From Rhizosphaericola mali (GTDB taxonomy: Bacteria; Bacteroidota; Bacteroidia; Chitinophagales; Chitinophagaceae), in the NCBI RefSeq assembly GCF_004337365.2, contig NZ_CP044016.1, positions 1,860,001 to 1,924,000 on the forward strand: 64,000 bases of DNA. Reading direction: 5' to 3'. The position numbers and the translations under genes are program-made. This document shows, in pieces, positions 52,438-61,985 of this stretch; position 1 is the stretch's first letter; each line of letters starts with the position of its first letter. Below the pieces are notes generated by a model. It saw only the letters and a list, made by a program, of their open reading frames with translations. It had not been told where the DNA came from and made no database searches.

Positions 52438-54423
52438 TTAGTATTGTACTTTAACTACATAAAAAGTATTTGCAGCAGCGTCTAATTGAATTTTATTTCC
52501 TTTAATCGTTAAAGACGATTCTTTAGGTGCAACGTTTTCTGGATGATCGAAACTATTCACAGCTTGCATATCTTTTGATTGAAGCGTCACAAGTGTAGCA
52601 GATTTCATTTTTTCCTTATTTTTAATATCTACATCCAATTTTTTTGCATCTGCAGAAGCATTAACAATTTTTACAATAATTTCTTTCTTTTTTTCATCTT
52701 TTACACTAGAAATATAGAGTTTATTTTCTCCTTCTATCACTTTTCCATTTATAGTTGCGGATACAACGTCGGTTCCTTTATTCAAAGAGTAAAGCTGTTG
52801 CACATAATAGTCAGGTGTGGCATAAGTTTGTAAATTATTTACCCAAATCATATCTGGTGTCCATTGCCAAGCATCCACATGCGCAAATAATGGCGCATAA
52901 GACGCCATCTCCACAGCTCCCGCATTACGTTCCAAGCCAGTCATAAATGCCGCCTCAGAAAGTGCAGTTAACCAAGTATTGCGATTGGTAGGATTGGCCA
53001 TACCATCACTTTGCGCAGCATATTCACCAGCAAACACTTTAGATCCATTTCTAGTATAGTTATCATATCTACCAGCATTATCCAAAAACCATTCTGGACT
53101 TCTATAGTAATGCTCATCAATATATGCGACTTTCATTTTGCGTAAAGTGTCATTCAAAAAGTCGAATTTTTCTCCGTTAGGATCCGTTCCAGAAGAACAA
53201 ACTAACTTCATTTTTGGATACTTTTTGGCAATAGCGTCTTGGAATAAATGTAAACGTTCTACATATTGCGGCCCCCAGTTTTCATTACCAATTCCCATCA
53301 TTTTTAGATTGAACGGCGCTGGATGTCCCATATCTGCACGTAATTTGCCCCATTTAGTTGTAGTTGCGCCATTGGCAAATTCAATTAAATCTAAAGCGTC
53401 TTGTACATAAGGATCTAATTCGGACATATCCTGCACTTCACTTGTATTGAATTGACAAGCCATACCGCAGTTAATAATTGGAAGCGGCTCCGCTCCTATA
53501 TCTTCAGACAATTGAAAATATTCGAAAAATCCTAATCCAAAAGTTTGGAAATAATCTGGTGCAGGGCGGTGTGCAAACTCTGTATTCCAACGATTCATAA
53601 TCAACTTACGCTCCTCAATCGGTCCAACTGTATTTTTCCATTGATAACGATTTGCTAGATCACGACCTTCCACAATACAACCTCCGGGAAATCTGATAAA
53701 TCCAGGTTTCATATCCGCCAGTCTTTGCACCATATCCGCACGCAAACCACCAGGGCGATTTTTCCATGTATCTTTGGGAAATAAAGAAAGCATATCCAAA
53801 TCCACATTACCTTCTCCAACTATCCAAATATTCGCACCTCCTTTTAATACGGTAGTATTGGAATTAAAGGAAACGGTCGCCTTGTGCCACTGTCCATCGG
53901 CATTTGATAATTGTAGTTGAGCAGAGCCAACAACTTTATTGGAACTATCGACTAGTTCTATATCCAAACTACGACCTGAGGTTTTAGTTCGATACATCAC
54001 TGAAAAATCGTAGCCAACGCCCGCTTTTAGCCCCATCCCACGAAAACCTTCATTATACAAACCAAGATCTCCTTTGGAAGTTTTTCCTGCGGTTACTTGT
54101 AAATAACGAGGATTCTTAAGATTTTCTTTCTCACGATTCTCAACTAAGAAAACACCTTCTTTATTGGCTTTTCCTAATTTTTTCCAACCCATCAAAGGTT
54201 GTGTGAATTCGAAAGATCGATTTTTAATTAATTCAGCATACAAACCTCCATCTGCACCGAAATTAATATCTTCAAAAAATACACCCCACATAGTGGAAGG
54301 AACTTTTGCAATCGATTTTGTCGCATCAATATTTACCGTTGTATTTTGGGCAGAAGCTACAGATAACAATCCTGTAACGCCTGCCAACATACCAAAAAAT
54401 TTATTTTTAGCTACCATGATCAT
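52438..54423 (-). CDS. GH51 alpha-L-arabinofuranosidase (long form)
   Basis: This 661-residue exported GH51 enzyme releases L-arabinofuranose. The signal peptide is followed by the N-terminal GH51 segment (GVFFEDINFGADGGLYAEL), then a carbohydrate-binding-like sandwich at about residues 90-215 inserted before the barrel (DLGLYNEGFRGMGL). The acid/base Glu is in MGIGNENWGPQY (about 380) and the nucleophile is in VFAGEYAAQS (about 469). A C-terminal beta domain ends the protein. The start overlaps the stop of the upstream, shorter GH51 gene as TAATG. The two GH51 enzymes differ in build and probably split different arabinan linkages. Confidence 0.94.
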   Translation of the reverse strand: MIMVAKNKFFGMLAGVTGLLSVASAQNTTVNIDATKSIAKVPSTMWGVFFEDINFGADGGLYAELIKNRSFEFTQPLMGWKKLGKANKEGVFLVENREKENLKNPRYLQVTAGKTSKGDLGLYNEGFRGMGLKAGVGYDFSVMYRTKTSGRSLDIELVDSSNKVVGSAQLQLSNADGQWHKATVSFNSNTTVLKGGANIWIVGEGNVDLDMLSLFPKDTWKNRPGGLRADMVQRLADMKPGFIRFPGGCIVEGRDLANRYQWKNTVGPIEERKLIMNRWNTEFAHRPAPDYFQTFGLGFFEYFQLSEDIGAEPLPIINCGMACQFNTSEVQDMSELDPYVQDALDLIEFANGATTTKWGKLRADMGHPAPFNLKMMGIGNENWGPQYVERLHLFQDAIAKKYPKMKLVCSSGTDPNGEKFDFLNDTLRKMKVAYIDEHYYRSPEWFLDNAGRYDNYTRNGSKVFAGEYAAQSDGMANPTNRNTWLTALSEAAFMTGLERNAGAVEMASYAPLFAHVDAWQWTPDMIWVNNLQTYATPDYYVQQLYSLNKGTDVVSATINGKVIEGENKLYISSVKDEKKKEIIVKIVNASADAKKLDVDIKNKEKMKSATLVTLQSKDMQAVNSFDHPENVAPKESSLTIKGNKIQLDAAANTFYVVKVQY

Positions 54424-55970
54424 TATTTTGAAAGTTCTAATACTATAGCAGAGAATGGCGGGATAGACAAACTTACTTTCCCATTTTTCAAACTTGCTTT
54501 TGTATATACTTCGGGTTCAATTTTATTTGGATTCTGAAATGTATTACAATTTGTCAATTTATCCGAAGTCAAAATTCTACCTTTTATAGTTTTATAGTTA
54601 TTAGCATCCAAATCTAGCTCGACGGTTTGGGCATTGTGTGCATCAATATTTGCCAAACTTATATGCAATTTTTGACTTTTATCCACGGATGCAGATACGG
54701 AAACCGCGTCTAACTTTTTGCCATTATAATCATATTTAGGAGAAACATAGTTTGTAGGAATCAATTTTGCATCTTGATGTACGTTATACATTTCCATAAT
54801 ATGATACGTAGGCGTTAAAATCATTTTTTCTTTATCCGTTAAAATAACCGCCTGCAACACATTGACAATTTGCGCCAAATTAGCCAAACGAACACGATCA
54901 CTATGATTATTAAAAATATTCAAAGTCGTCGCAGCGATCATTGCATCACGCATTGTATTTTGTTGGTATAAAAAACCTGGATTAGTACCAGGAGCTACGT
55001 CATACCATCCGCCCCATTCATCCACAACCAATGCCACTTTTTTCTCTGGATCATATTTATCCATTATGGCAGTATGTTTTTGAATCAAAGAATCCATAAA
55101 TAATGCCGATTCCATCGTCTTAAAGTATCCTTCTTCTGTAAAGCTTTGGTCCGGTCCTTTTTTATTCCATTCAATTACAGCATAATGATGTAAAGCAATA
55201 CCACTCAACATATTAGTAGGAATATTTTTCATCAATGTCTCGGTCCAATGATAGTCAGCGCTATTAGCTCCAGATGCTATTTTGAATAAAGGTTTCTTGG
55301 GATCATAGTCCGTCATAAATGTGGAATATCTACGATAAATATCCGCATAGTATTCTGGTCGCATATTACCACCACAGCCCCAAGCTTCATTACCTACACC
55401 CCAATATTGAACGCCCCAAGCGGAATCATGACCATTTTTTTTACGTAAATCACTCATAGGACTTTTGCCATCAAAATTGACATATTGTACCCAATCTGCT
55501 AATTCCTGAGGCGTACCACTTCCTGTATTTCCTGCCAAATAAGGCGTAGAACCCAACAATTGGCATAATCGTAAAAAGTCATGTGTACCGAAACTATTAT
55601 CTTCCGTCACACCTCCCCACCATTTATTCACCATCGCTGGACGATCTTGTTTAGGACCGATGCCATCTTTCCAATGATAAGTATCTGCAAAACAGCCACC
55701 AGGCCAGCGTAATATAGGCACTTTTAATTTACGTAGCGCAGCGATAATATCATTTCTAATACCATCTGTATTCGGAATTTCACGAGCTGTATCTCCCACG
55801 TAAATACCATTATAAATACAATGACCTAAATGTTCGGCAAAATGTCCATAAATATTGGCACTAATCACTTGTTTGGCTGAATCATTTTCTACTCTTACTT
55901 TAGTCTGCGCTTTTGCTTGGAATGCACAGACTGCAATCGCCATGCTCGCTGTAAATCTTTTCAAATGCAT
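54423..55970 (-). CDS. GH51 alpha-L-arabinofuranosidase (short form)
   Basis: This 515-residue exported GH51 enzyme is of the classical short type (signal peptide ending AFQAKA). It shows IYGHFAEHLGHCIYNGIYVG, LRWPGGCFADTYHWKDGIGP, the acid/base Glu in GVGNEAWGCGG (about residue 196) and the nucleophile in VVDEWGGWYD (about 318). It removes terminal alpha-L-arabinofuranose from arabinan or arabinoxylan. It lies 10 bp after a GH43 gene and overlaps the following longer GH51 by one base. Confidence 0.94.
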   Translation of the reverse strand: MHLKRFTASMAIAVCAFQAKAQTKVRVENDSAKQVISANIYGHFAEHLGHCIYNGIYVGDTAREIPNTDGIRNDIIAALRKLKVPILRWPGGCFADTYHWKDGIGPKQDRPAMVNKWWGGVTEDNSFGTHDFLRLCQLLGSTPYLAGNTGSGTPQELADWVQYVNFDGKSPMSDLRKKNGHDSAWGVQYWGVGNEAWGCGGNMRPEYYADIYRRYSTFMTDYDPKKPLFKIASGANSADYHWTETLMKNIPTNMLSGIALHHYAVIEWNKKGPDQSFTEEGYFKTMESALFMDSLIQKHTAIMDKYDPEKKVALVVDEWGGWYDVAPGTNPGFLYQQNTMRDAMIAATTLNIFNNHSDRVRLANLAQIVNVLQAVILTDKEKMILTPTYHIMEMYNVHQDAKLIPTNYVSPKYDYNGKKLDAVSVSASVDKSQKLHISLANIDAHNAQTVELDLDANNYKTIKGRILTSDKLTNCNTFQNPNKIEPEVYTKASLKNGKVSLSIPPFSAIVLELSK

Positions 55971-55980
55971 ATTATTCGGT

Positions 55981-56961
55981 TTATTTTGTCACACCTTCAG
56001 AAGTCATAATAATTCTTTTCATCGTACCGTCAGAATTATAGTGTAATTCATCCACACAAAAAGACCTTCTAAAGCTGCCACCATGTGTATTGATCGCACC
56101 GTTGTGATATATAAAATATGTTTTTCCTTTAAAATCAACTATTGCCTGATGATTGGTATTAGAGTTGCCAGCAAGTTCATTTAAAATCCCCATATAAGTC
56201 CAAGGACCTGTAACATTCTTACTCATGGCATAAACAATTTTTTCTGGAAATCCACTAGCATAGGATAAATAATACCATCCATTTCTATAGTTGATCCAAG
56301 GAGCTTCCGTATAATGGGGCAAATCAAATACGCCAATAGGACCATCTAATTCAATCATATTTGGTTTTAATTTTGCATAGTAGCATTTCGTATTACCCCA
56401 AATCAACCACGCCTGACCGTCTTTATCCACTATAACCGTAGGATCAATATCATCCCAAGATATATTAGTTTCTTTGGTCATATCATTTGTTATTAATGCT
56501 TTTCCTAATGCATCTTTATAAGGACCTACAGGATTGTCAGACACTGCTACTCCAATAGATTTCCCATGAATCGTTCCATGTGATATAGCAACATACCAAT
56601 AATATTTTCCATTTCTTTTAATAACTTGAGAGGCCCAAGCATCATCTTTTGCCCAAGAAAATGCTTTAACATTTAATGGAGACGGATAAGCGGTCCAAGT
56701 CTTCAAATCCTTTGTAGAATAAACAAGCCATTCATGCATTTCATAAAATTCTTTATTATCGAGAGCTTCGTCATGCCCAGCGAAAACATAAAGTGTTCCA
56801 TTATCCACAAGTGCGGCAGGATCGGCTGTATATTTATCTGTGACTATGGGATTACCATTAGCAACAAAGGTTTGTTGTGCGTTAGCTTGATTACTATAAT
56901 TAATTAGACCAAACACCAACGCCAAAGAACAAATATATTTTTTCATAATTTTTTTATTCAA
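55981..56961 (-). CDS. GH43 arabinosidase/xylosidase-type hydrolase
   Basis: This 326-residue secreted GH43 propeller has Asp47 in YTADPAALVD as base, an Asp in DDIDPTVIVD, and Glu in HYTEAPWI. The signal peptide ends NQANAQ. The overall pattern resembles the subfamily of beta-xylosidase/arabinofuranosidase-like enzymes without an extra C-terminal domain. A second Met at 56946 could be the true start; the first Met overlaps the GH97 stop by 8 bp. Substrate is inferred from the locus. Confidence 0.88.
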   Translation of the reverse strand: MNKKIMKKYICSLALVFGLINYSNQANAQQTFVANGNPIVTDKYTADPAALVDNGTLYVFAGHDEALDNKEFYEMHEWLVYSTKDLKTWTAYPSPLNVKAFSWAKDDAWASQVIKRNGKYYWYVAISHGTIHGKSIGVAVSDNPVGPYKDALGKALITNDMTKETNISWDDIDPTVIVDKDGQAWLIWGNTKCYYAKLKPNMIELDGPIGVFDLPHYTEAPWINYRNGWYYLSYASGFPEKIVYAMSKNVTGPWTYMGILNELAGNSNTNHQAIVDFKGKTYFIYHNGAINTHGGSFRRSFCVDELHYNSDGTMKRIIMTSEGVTK

Positions 56962-58912
56962 ATACTAAAACAAATCCACCATTTGCTTTTAATGTCAATT
57001 CGGATGGCTTATTCGCAAAATCATTTTGCATAATGCTATTAGACGCATAACCATCTGTAAATATTTTACCTTTTGCATTTTTCGGTAAAAATGATAAGTC
57101 TAAATCTATTTTACAACTAGAAGAATCGCCATTCAAACCAGCGACAAACCATTTTTCGCCAGATTTTCTAGCAATAACTATAAATTTTCCAGGATAGCCA
57201 TCTAAGAATTTTACATCATCCCAATGTGTAGGTAAATTTTGTAAAAATGATTTTACATAGTCTGGCTCGTGACTCATTCCTTCTGGAGATTCTGCAAAAT
57301 GTTGAATTCCAGAAAGCAATACCACACTCGTCGCTAACTCAAAAGTGGGTGTAGTTTTGCGATGAACATGCGTAGGGATTTTATACAAATTCATTGGAGT
57401 AAAATCCATTGGGTCAAACAAATTTCGTGTAAATGGCAACATCGTAACATGATTAGCTTCTTGATCTGCGGCCTTTTGCTCGAATGTAACTGATTCGAAA
57501 CCTTTCACTGCTTCTGTTGTCATTAGATTGGGATAAGTACGCGCCCAACCTCTTGGCAAAGTTGCACCATGAAAATTGACCATTAAGCCATAATGAGCCG
57601 CGTCATTTAAAATATCTATATAGTATTTAATTACAGATTGTCCATCGCCGCCAAAGAAGTCAACTTTGATTCCTTTGATACCCATTTTTTGTAATTTGGA
57701 AAACTCTGCTTCACGACTTTCATGCGTCAACAATTTAGTCTTAGGTGTATATTTTACTGTATTCCAGTCACCTGCGGAATTATACCAAAGCAATAAACCA
57801 ACATTTTTCGATTGTCCATATTTTGACAACTCCGCCATTTTTTCATAACCAATTTTCTGATCCCAATTCACATCAATCAAACAATATTTCCAGTGCATAG
57901 AAGCAGCAAAATCAATATATTTTTTTTGTTCCTCATAGACTATAAAATCATCCTTGCTATTAATCCAACTCCAAGATGCTTGTCCTGTTTTACAAAGTGA
58001 TTCTGGATATTTTGCCTCATCAGCAACATCAGTACCCAAGGTAGACTCTACTAATGATTTTAAACTACCAATAGTAATGACACGCCAAGGGCTATAGAAA
58101 GATTGTTTTGATTTTGGCAAAATGCCGCCATTCTTAATGATAGTTTCTTTTAAATCGGGAAAAGCAATACTATAATTTCCATTTGTAGAAATTGGATCTA
58201 ATCTAGTAGCGCAATAGTTACCATCCAACCCAGCTTCCGTAATTGCCATCCAAGTATTTCCTTTATGAAAAAGTGCGGGATAAACCCAACCCGTTTTGGT
58301 CGACTCTTGCATTCCCACAGGAATATCTTGTTGATAATTTTCTTCGTAAGAAGGATTAGTCGCTTCCCATCCAGATTTAGCGACAGCTACTGGTTGCAAA
58401 AATGCTTTTGTTTCGGGTAAAAATTGAAAAGAAGTATTTTCCTTTTCTACTTGAATTGCTTTGCCAGAATTATTTTTTATTACATACCTAAATGCTAAGC
58501 CGTCATCAAACATTTTGAATTCCATCGGCAATGTATCAGTATCATTGATCAATAGAATTTTGTATAAATTATAGGAATGATTGATGGAATATTTTTTCGC
58601 ATTTAAAATAGAATATTGGGCAACTTGACTAGATTTTTGGCATAATATGATCTGTTTAAATCTATTTAAATTTCCTTTCGTGGATAATTCTAAACCCAGT
58701 TGAGAGTGATCTAGTAATATTGTATTGTGGTAAAAAATTTGATAAGATGCATCACCTTTTTCATTCGAAATTATTTTGCAAATGATTTCACTATTGGGAC
58801 TTTTAAAATCCAAATTGGAGGAAATTATAGTTTGTGTATATCCATTAGAAATACCAATAAACATGCTAAATAAATAAACAAAAAAGGCAATACAATAACG
58901 CATCAAATTCAA
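56954..58912 (-). CDS. GH97 alpha-galactosidase-like hydrolase (retaining type)
   Basis: This 652-residue secreted GH97 enzyme has an N-terminal super-sandwich, a barrel and a C-terminal beta domain. The barrel motif IKVDFFGGDGQ supplies Asp418, the position that marks the retaining branch of the family (as in BtGH97b) rather than the inverting SusB branch. MTTEAVKGFE contributes a likely acid/base Glu. The signal peptide is in residues 1-26. Retaining GH97 members are alpha-galactosidases, with some acting on beta-L-arabinopyranosides, which fits an arabinogalactan locus. It lies 3 bp after a GH43 gene. Confidence 0.9.
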   Translation of the reverse strand: MNLMRYCIAFFVYLFSMFIGISNGYTQTIISSNLDFKSPNSEIICKIISNEKGDASYQIFYHNTILLDHSQLGLELSTKGNLNRFKQIILCQKSSQVAQYSILNAKKYSINHSYNLYKILLINDTDTLPMEFKMFDDGLAFRYVIKNNSGKAIQVEKENTSFQFLPETKAFLQPVAVAKSGWEATNPSYEENYQQDIPVGMQESTKTGWVYPALFHKGNTWMAITEAGLDGNYCATRLDPISTNGNYSIAFPDLKETIIKNGGILPKSKQSFYSPWRVITIGSLKSLVESTLGTDVADEAKYPESLCKTGQASWSWINSKDDFIVYEEQKKYIDFAASMHWKYCLIDVNWDQKIGYEKMAELSKYGQSKNVGLLLWYNSAGDWNTVKYTPKTKLLTHESREAEFSKLQKMGIKGIKVDFFGGDGQSVIKYYIDILNDAAHYGLMVNFHGATLPRGWARTYPNLMTTEAVKGFESVTFEQKAADQEANHVTMLPFTRNLFDPMDFTPMNLYKIPTHVHRKTTPTFELATSVVLLSGIQHFAESPEGMSHEPDYVKSFLQNLPTHWDDVKFLDGYPGKFIVIARKSGEKWFVAGLNGDSSSCKIDLDLSFLPKNAKGKIFTDGYASNSIMQNDFANKPSELTLKANGGFVLVFE

Positions 58913-58915
58913 ATT

Positions 58916-60388
58916 TTACTGAGATAATTTTTTCATCCAAATAGCTGTACCATCACCATTAAATCCAGAAAGAACAATAGTTGAGGTTACATGATTTTCC
59001 CAATCTCTATCTCTAGAAACATGAAGCTTATCTACAAATGCAGTTCCCCAATGTAATTCTAACCAAGGCGAATTATAAGTCCATGTATTATTTTTATCTC
59101 CATTAATAGTTCCATCTTGGTTTAAAGTGGTTTTGAAAGAGTAATTATATTGAGGATCAGTTTGTGTCTCTGCAAAACCAGGAACAACGCTGTACCCCAA
59201 TACAACCTCTTCAAAATTACCTATTAATTCAGAACTACCAACTGTAGAATCAGAAATATTTGCAAATCTTTCTGGTGAGGCTACTGGCCAGCCATCACTT
59301 GTCCAATATAATTTTCTTACGTGCAAATCCATATAAGCCAAATCTTCACCAGGACGTCCTTGATGAGCTATATAATATTGTCCATCTTGCATAAATACTG
59401 AACAATGGGAGACTCCCGCCCAACCACTTTGATTTTCAAATTTATATGGAGCAATTATCATAGGACCATGATCAACGGCTAAGTCAACATTATTTCCACT
59501 CCAATCTAAGAATGGTCCAGTCGGAGTACTAGATCTATAAACACGTGTATTATATTTGGTAGACAACCAGTCATATGCGACAAACAAATAATACATCTTG
59601 GTTGAATCATTGTAGATAATTTCTGGTCCTTCAAGATTTCCATTAATCATCCCATTGGTACTACCACGTCTAACAATTCTAGTTCCAATAGTCAATGAAT
59701 CAATCGCCAAACCTGTCGATGGATTTAGTTCTTTCATAAACAAACCATCCCAAGAGGAGCCATAGTATAAATACATTTTACCATCAGTAGCGGTAACTAC
59801 AGTAGGATCAATTGCATTGGTACCTGCTCCTGCGGTTTTTGAAGTTACCACTAATCCTTTTTCAGTCCACGGACCCAAAGGATTAGTTGCAGTTGCTAAT
59901 CCTATAGCACTTATTCTATCGCCATTAGACGCAAGAGAATAATATAGTCTGTATTCATTACCAACTTGCATTACATAAGGAGCCCACAATGATTCATTTG
60001 GTGTAGCACCTTGTGATTCAATATAAGCACTACCTTTTGCTGGCAATTGATCAAATACCCAACCCATAAAATACCAATCCACTAAATCTTTGGAACGTCT
60101 TATTTGCAATCCTGCACGAATCGAAGTACCATATGCTACATCTGTACTGTAACAATAGTAATAGTCTCCAAATTTCTTAATGGATGGATCGTGTACATTA
60201 TAAACCGTCCAATTATAAAACATGCTTGAAGAGGCATATTGCGGATAAACATCATAAATTTTGTTTATATCAAAATATATATTGTTATCTATGGTACCTG
60301 CATCATTGAATGTGTGATCTTTTTTACAGCTAACATTCAATAATAAAATGCTAGCAAAAGCGGCAAGGGTTCGTTTTGTAATATTCAT
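58916..60388 (-). CDS. GH43 arabinanase-type lipoprotein with C-terminal beta domain
   Basis: This 490-residue surface lipoprotein (NVSCKKD, Cys21) has the GH43 propeller in residues about 55-375. It has Asp67 in NVHDPSIK, NAIDPTVV, and the acid Glu in LEGPEIIYN. The C-terminal 100 residues form a lipocalin-like beta domain common to Bacteroidota endo-arabinanases. As the first enzyme after SusD it probably cleaves polymeric arabinan at the cell surface to feed SusC. Endo-1,5-alpha-L-arabinanase is the best guess. Confidence 0.88.
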   Translation of the reverse strand: MNITKRTLAAFASILLLNVSCKKDHTFNDAGTIDNNIYFDINKIYDVYPQYASSSMFYNWTVYNVHDPSIKKFGDYYYCYSTDVAYGTSIRAGLQIRRSKDLVDWYFMGWVFDQLPAKGSAYIESQGATPNESLWAPYVMQVGNEYRLYYSLASNGDRISAIGLATATNPLGPWTEKGLVVTSKTAGAGTNAIDPTVVTATDGKMYLYYGSSWDGLFMKELNPSTGLAIDSLTIGTRIVRRGSTNGMINGNLEGPEIIYNDSTKMYYLFVAYDWLSTKYNTRVYRSSTPTGPFLDWSGNNVDLAVDHGPMIIAPYKFENQSGWAGVSHCSVFMQDGQYYIAHQGRPGEDLAYMDLHVRKLYWTSDGWPVASPERFANISDSTVGSSELIGNFEEVVLGYSVVPGFAETQTDPQYNYSFKTTLNQDGTINGDKNNTWTYNSPWLELHWGTAFVDKLHVSRDRDWENHVTSTIVLSGFNGDGTAIWMKKLSQ

Positions 60389-60408
60389 ATAACAGCGTGT
60401 TGCGATTA

Positions 60409-61974
60409 TTAGTAGGTTTTATTTTGTGTAACATTCGGATTATTATCAATCTCAGTTTGAGGAATTGGATAATATTCTTTTCCAGGAATATAATTGTTAA
60501 ATTCAGAATCTCTTAGTTTAAGTGCCGCTAATTTTGTCGGATCTGCTAACCAGCCCCATCTTTTGATATCATCAAATCTGTGGCCTTCTAAACAAAACTC
60601 CAATAATCTTTCATGTGAAATCTGAGTACGCATTTGGTCTTGAGAGTAGGATGCAAATTCTGTGGTACGAACTGTTAATTTAGCACGATTACGTACTAAC
60701 GTAATATAGTTTGCACATTCAGAAACATTGCCCAATTCGTTCTCTGCTTCTGCATACATCAATAGTACGTCAGAATAGCGCATCAATCTTTCATTTATTC
60801 CGCTTTTCCAATCAAATTCATCCGCTTTGGTACTCCAGTTTTCATATTTTTTTGCAAAAAATTGGTTCAAATATGGTGTACCTGCATAGATTGTTTGGAA
60901 ATCTTTGAAATATAAAGGCTCATTCGGTTTATTATAAAACATAGTTTCACCTAAACGAAGATCCACACTACCATCTGCAGATTTTTCTTGTAAAAATTCA
61001 TTATATGCAGATTCTGTTAATTGTACATCAGTATATCCAAAATTTGGAGCGCCATAAGTTACAGCTCTAGCAGATACTTTCGCCCAAGTAGAGTTTGGAA
61101 TACCTTGCCATCCTAATACAGTACCGCCAACTGTTGTTGAAAATTGAACTTCAAAAATGGATTCTTTATTATTTTCAAAACTTTCAGTGAAATTATCGCC
61201 ATAGTTGTCCATCAAACCATAAACACCTAAATCTATTACTGCCTTAAATTCTGCAGCAGCTTTGTCATATTGTTTTGTAAACAAATACGTTTTACCCAAA
61301 TAAGCCATGGCTGCACCTTGAGTAGCTCTTCCTAATTCTCCTTGATCTGAACCGCTGACATTATTGTATGAAGTTGGCAATAAAGGAATTGCTGCAGTGA
61401 AATCATCTTCCACTCTTTGCCACCCTTCTTCTTCTGTTGATTGCGTAACAGTATAGTCAACAGATGAGGCTGCAGGCGTTGTAGGTAAAGGTACACGGCC
61501 CCACATATTAACTAAATGAAAATAATACAATCCTCTTAAGAAATAAGCTTGACCAAGTACTCTGTTTTTAATATCGTCATCCATATTGATATCTGGAACA
61601 TTTTTTATTACTTGATTACATCTATAAATTCCTTCATAGTAAGCATCAAATGCAAAACCGTAACCATCGGCAACACTCGTACCTAAAGTAAACTTTGCAG
61701 CTTGTGCAATAGCAGTCCATCCGCTATTACTCATCACATCATCCCCTCTTACATCAAGTAATATCGGAGAAAAACGCATATAACCTCCATCTAGTAAAAG
61801 CGGTGCATACGCTGCGTTTATTCCTTGCAAGGCATCAGAAGAATCTTTCCAAAAAGTCTCTGTAGTTTCTAGATTAGGATTACTTTGATCTAATTTTTTC
61901 GAACAAGATGTCGCTACTAATCCTAAAATTGCAGTAGCTGCACATGTATTAAATATATTTTTGAAGAATTTCAT
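60409..61974 (-). CDS. susD: SusD/RagB-family glycan-binding lipoprotein
   Basis: This 521-residue outer-surface lipoprotein (VATSCSKK, Cys24) belongs to the SusD/RagB family of alpha-helical TPR-fold proteins that cap SusC and bind oligosaccharides. Typical motifs are FWKDSSDALQGINAAYAPL, YFLRGLYYFHLVNMWGRVPL, RYSDVLLMYAEAENELGN, and RLLEFCLEGHRFDDIKRWG (shown in part). The end KEYYPIPQTEIDNNPN is also usual. It starts 12 bp after SusC. Ligand specificity, presumably arabinan, is inferred from neighbouring enzymes. Confidence 0.95.
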   Translation of the reverse strand: MKFFKNIFNTCAATAILGLVATSCSKKLDQSNPNLETTETFWKDSSDALQGINAAYAPLLLDGGYMRFSPILLDVRGDDVMSNSGWTAIAQAAKFTLGTSVADGYGFAFDAYYEGIYRCNQVIKNVPDINMDDDIKNRVLGQAYFLRGLYYFHLVNMWGRVPLPTTPAASSVDYTVTQSTEEEGWQRVEDDFTAAIPLLPTSYNNVSGSDQGELGRATQGAAMAYLGKTYLFTKQYDKAAAEFKAVIDLGVYGLMDNYGDNFTESFENNKESIFEVQFSTTVGGTVLGWQGIPNSTWAKVSARAVTYGAPNFGYTDVQLTESAYNEFLQEKSADGSVDLRLGETMFYNKPNEPLYFKDFQTIYAGTPYLNQFFAKKYENWSTKADEFDWKSGINERLMRYSDVLLMYAEAENELGNVSECANYITLVRNRAKLTVRTTEFASYSQDQMRTQISHERLLEFCLEGHRFDDIKRWGWLADPTKLAALKLRDSEFNNYIPGKEYYPIPQTEIDNNPNVTQNKTY

Positions 61975-61985
61975 ATGATTTAATT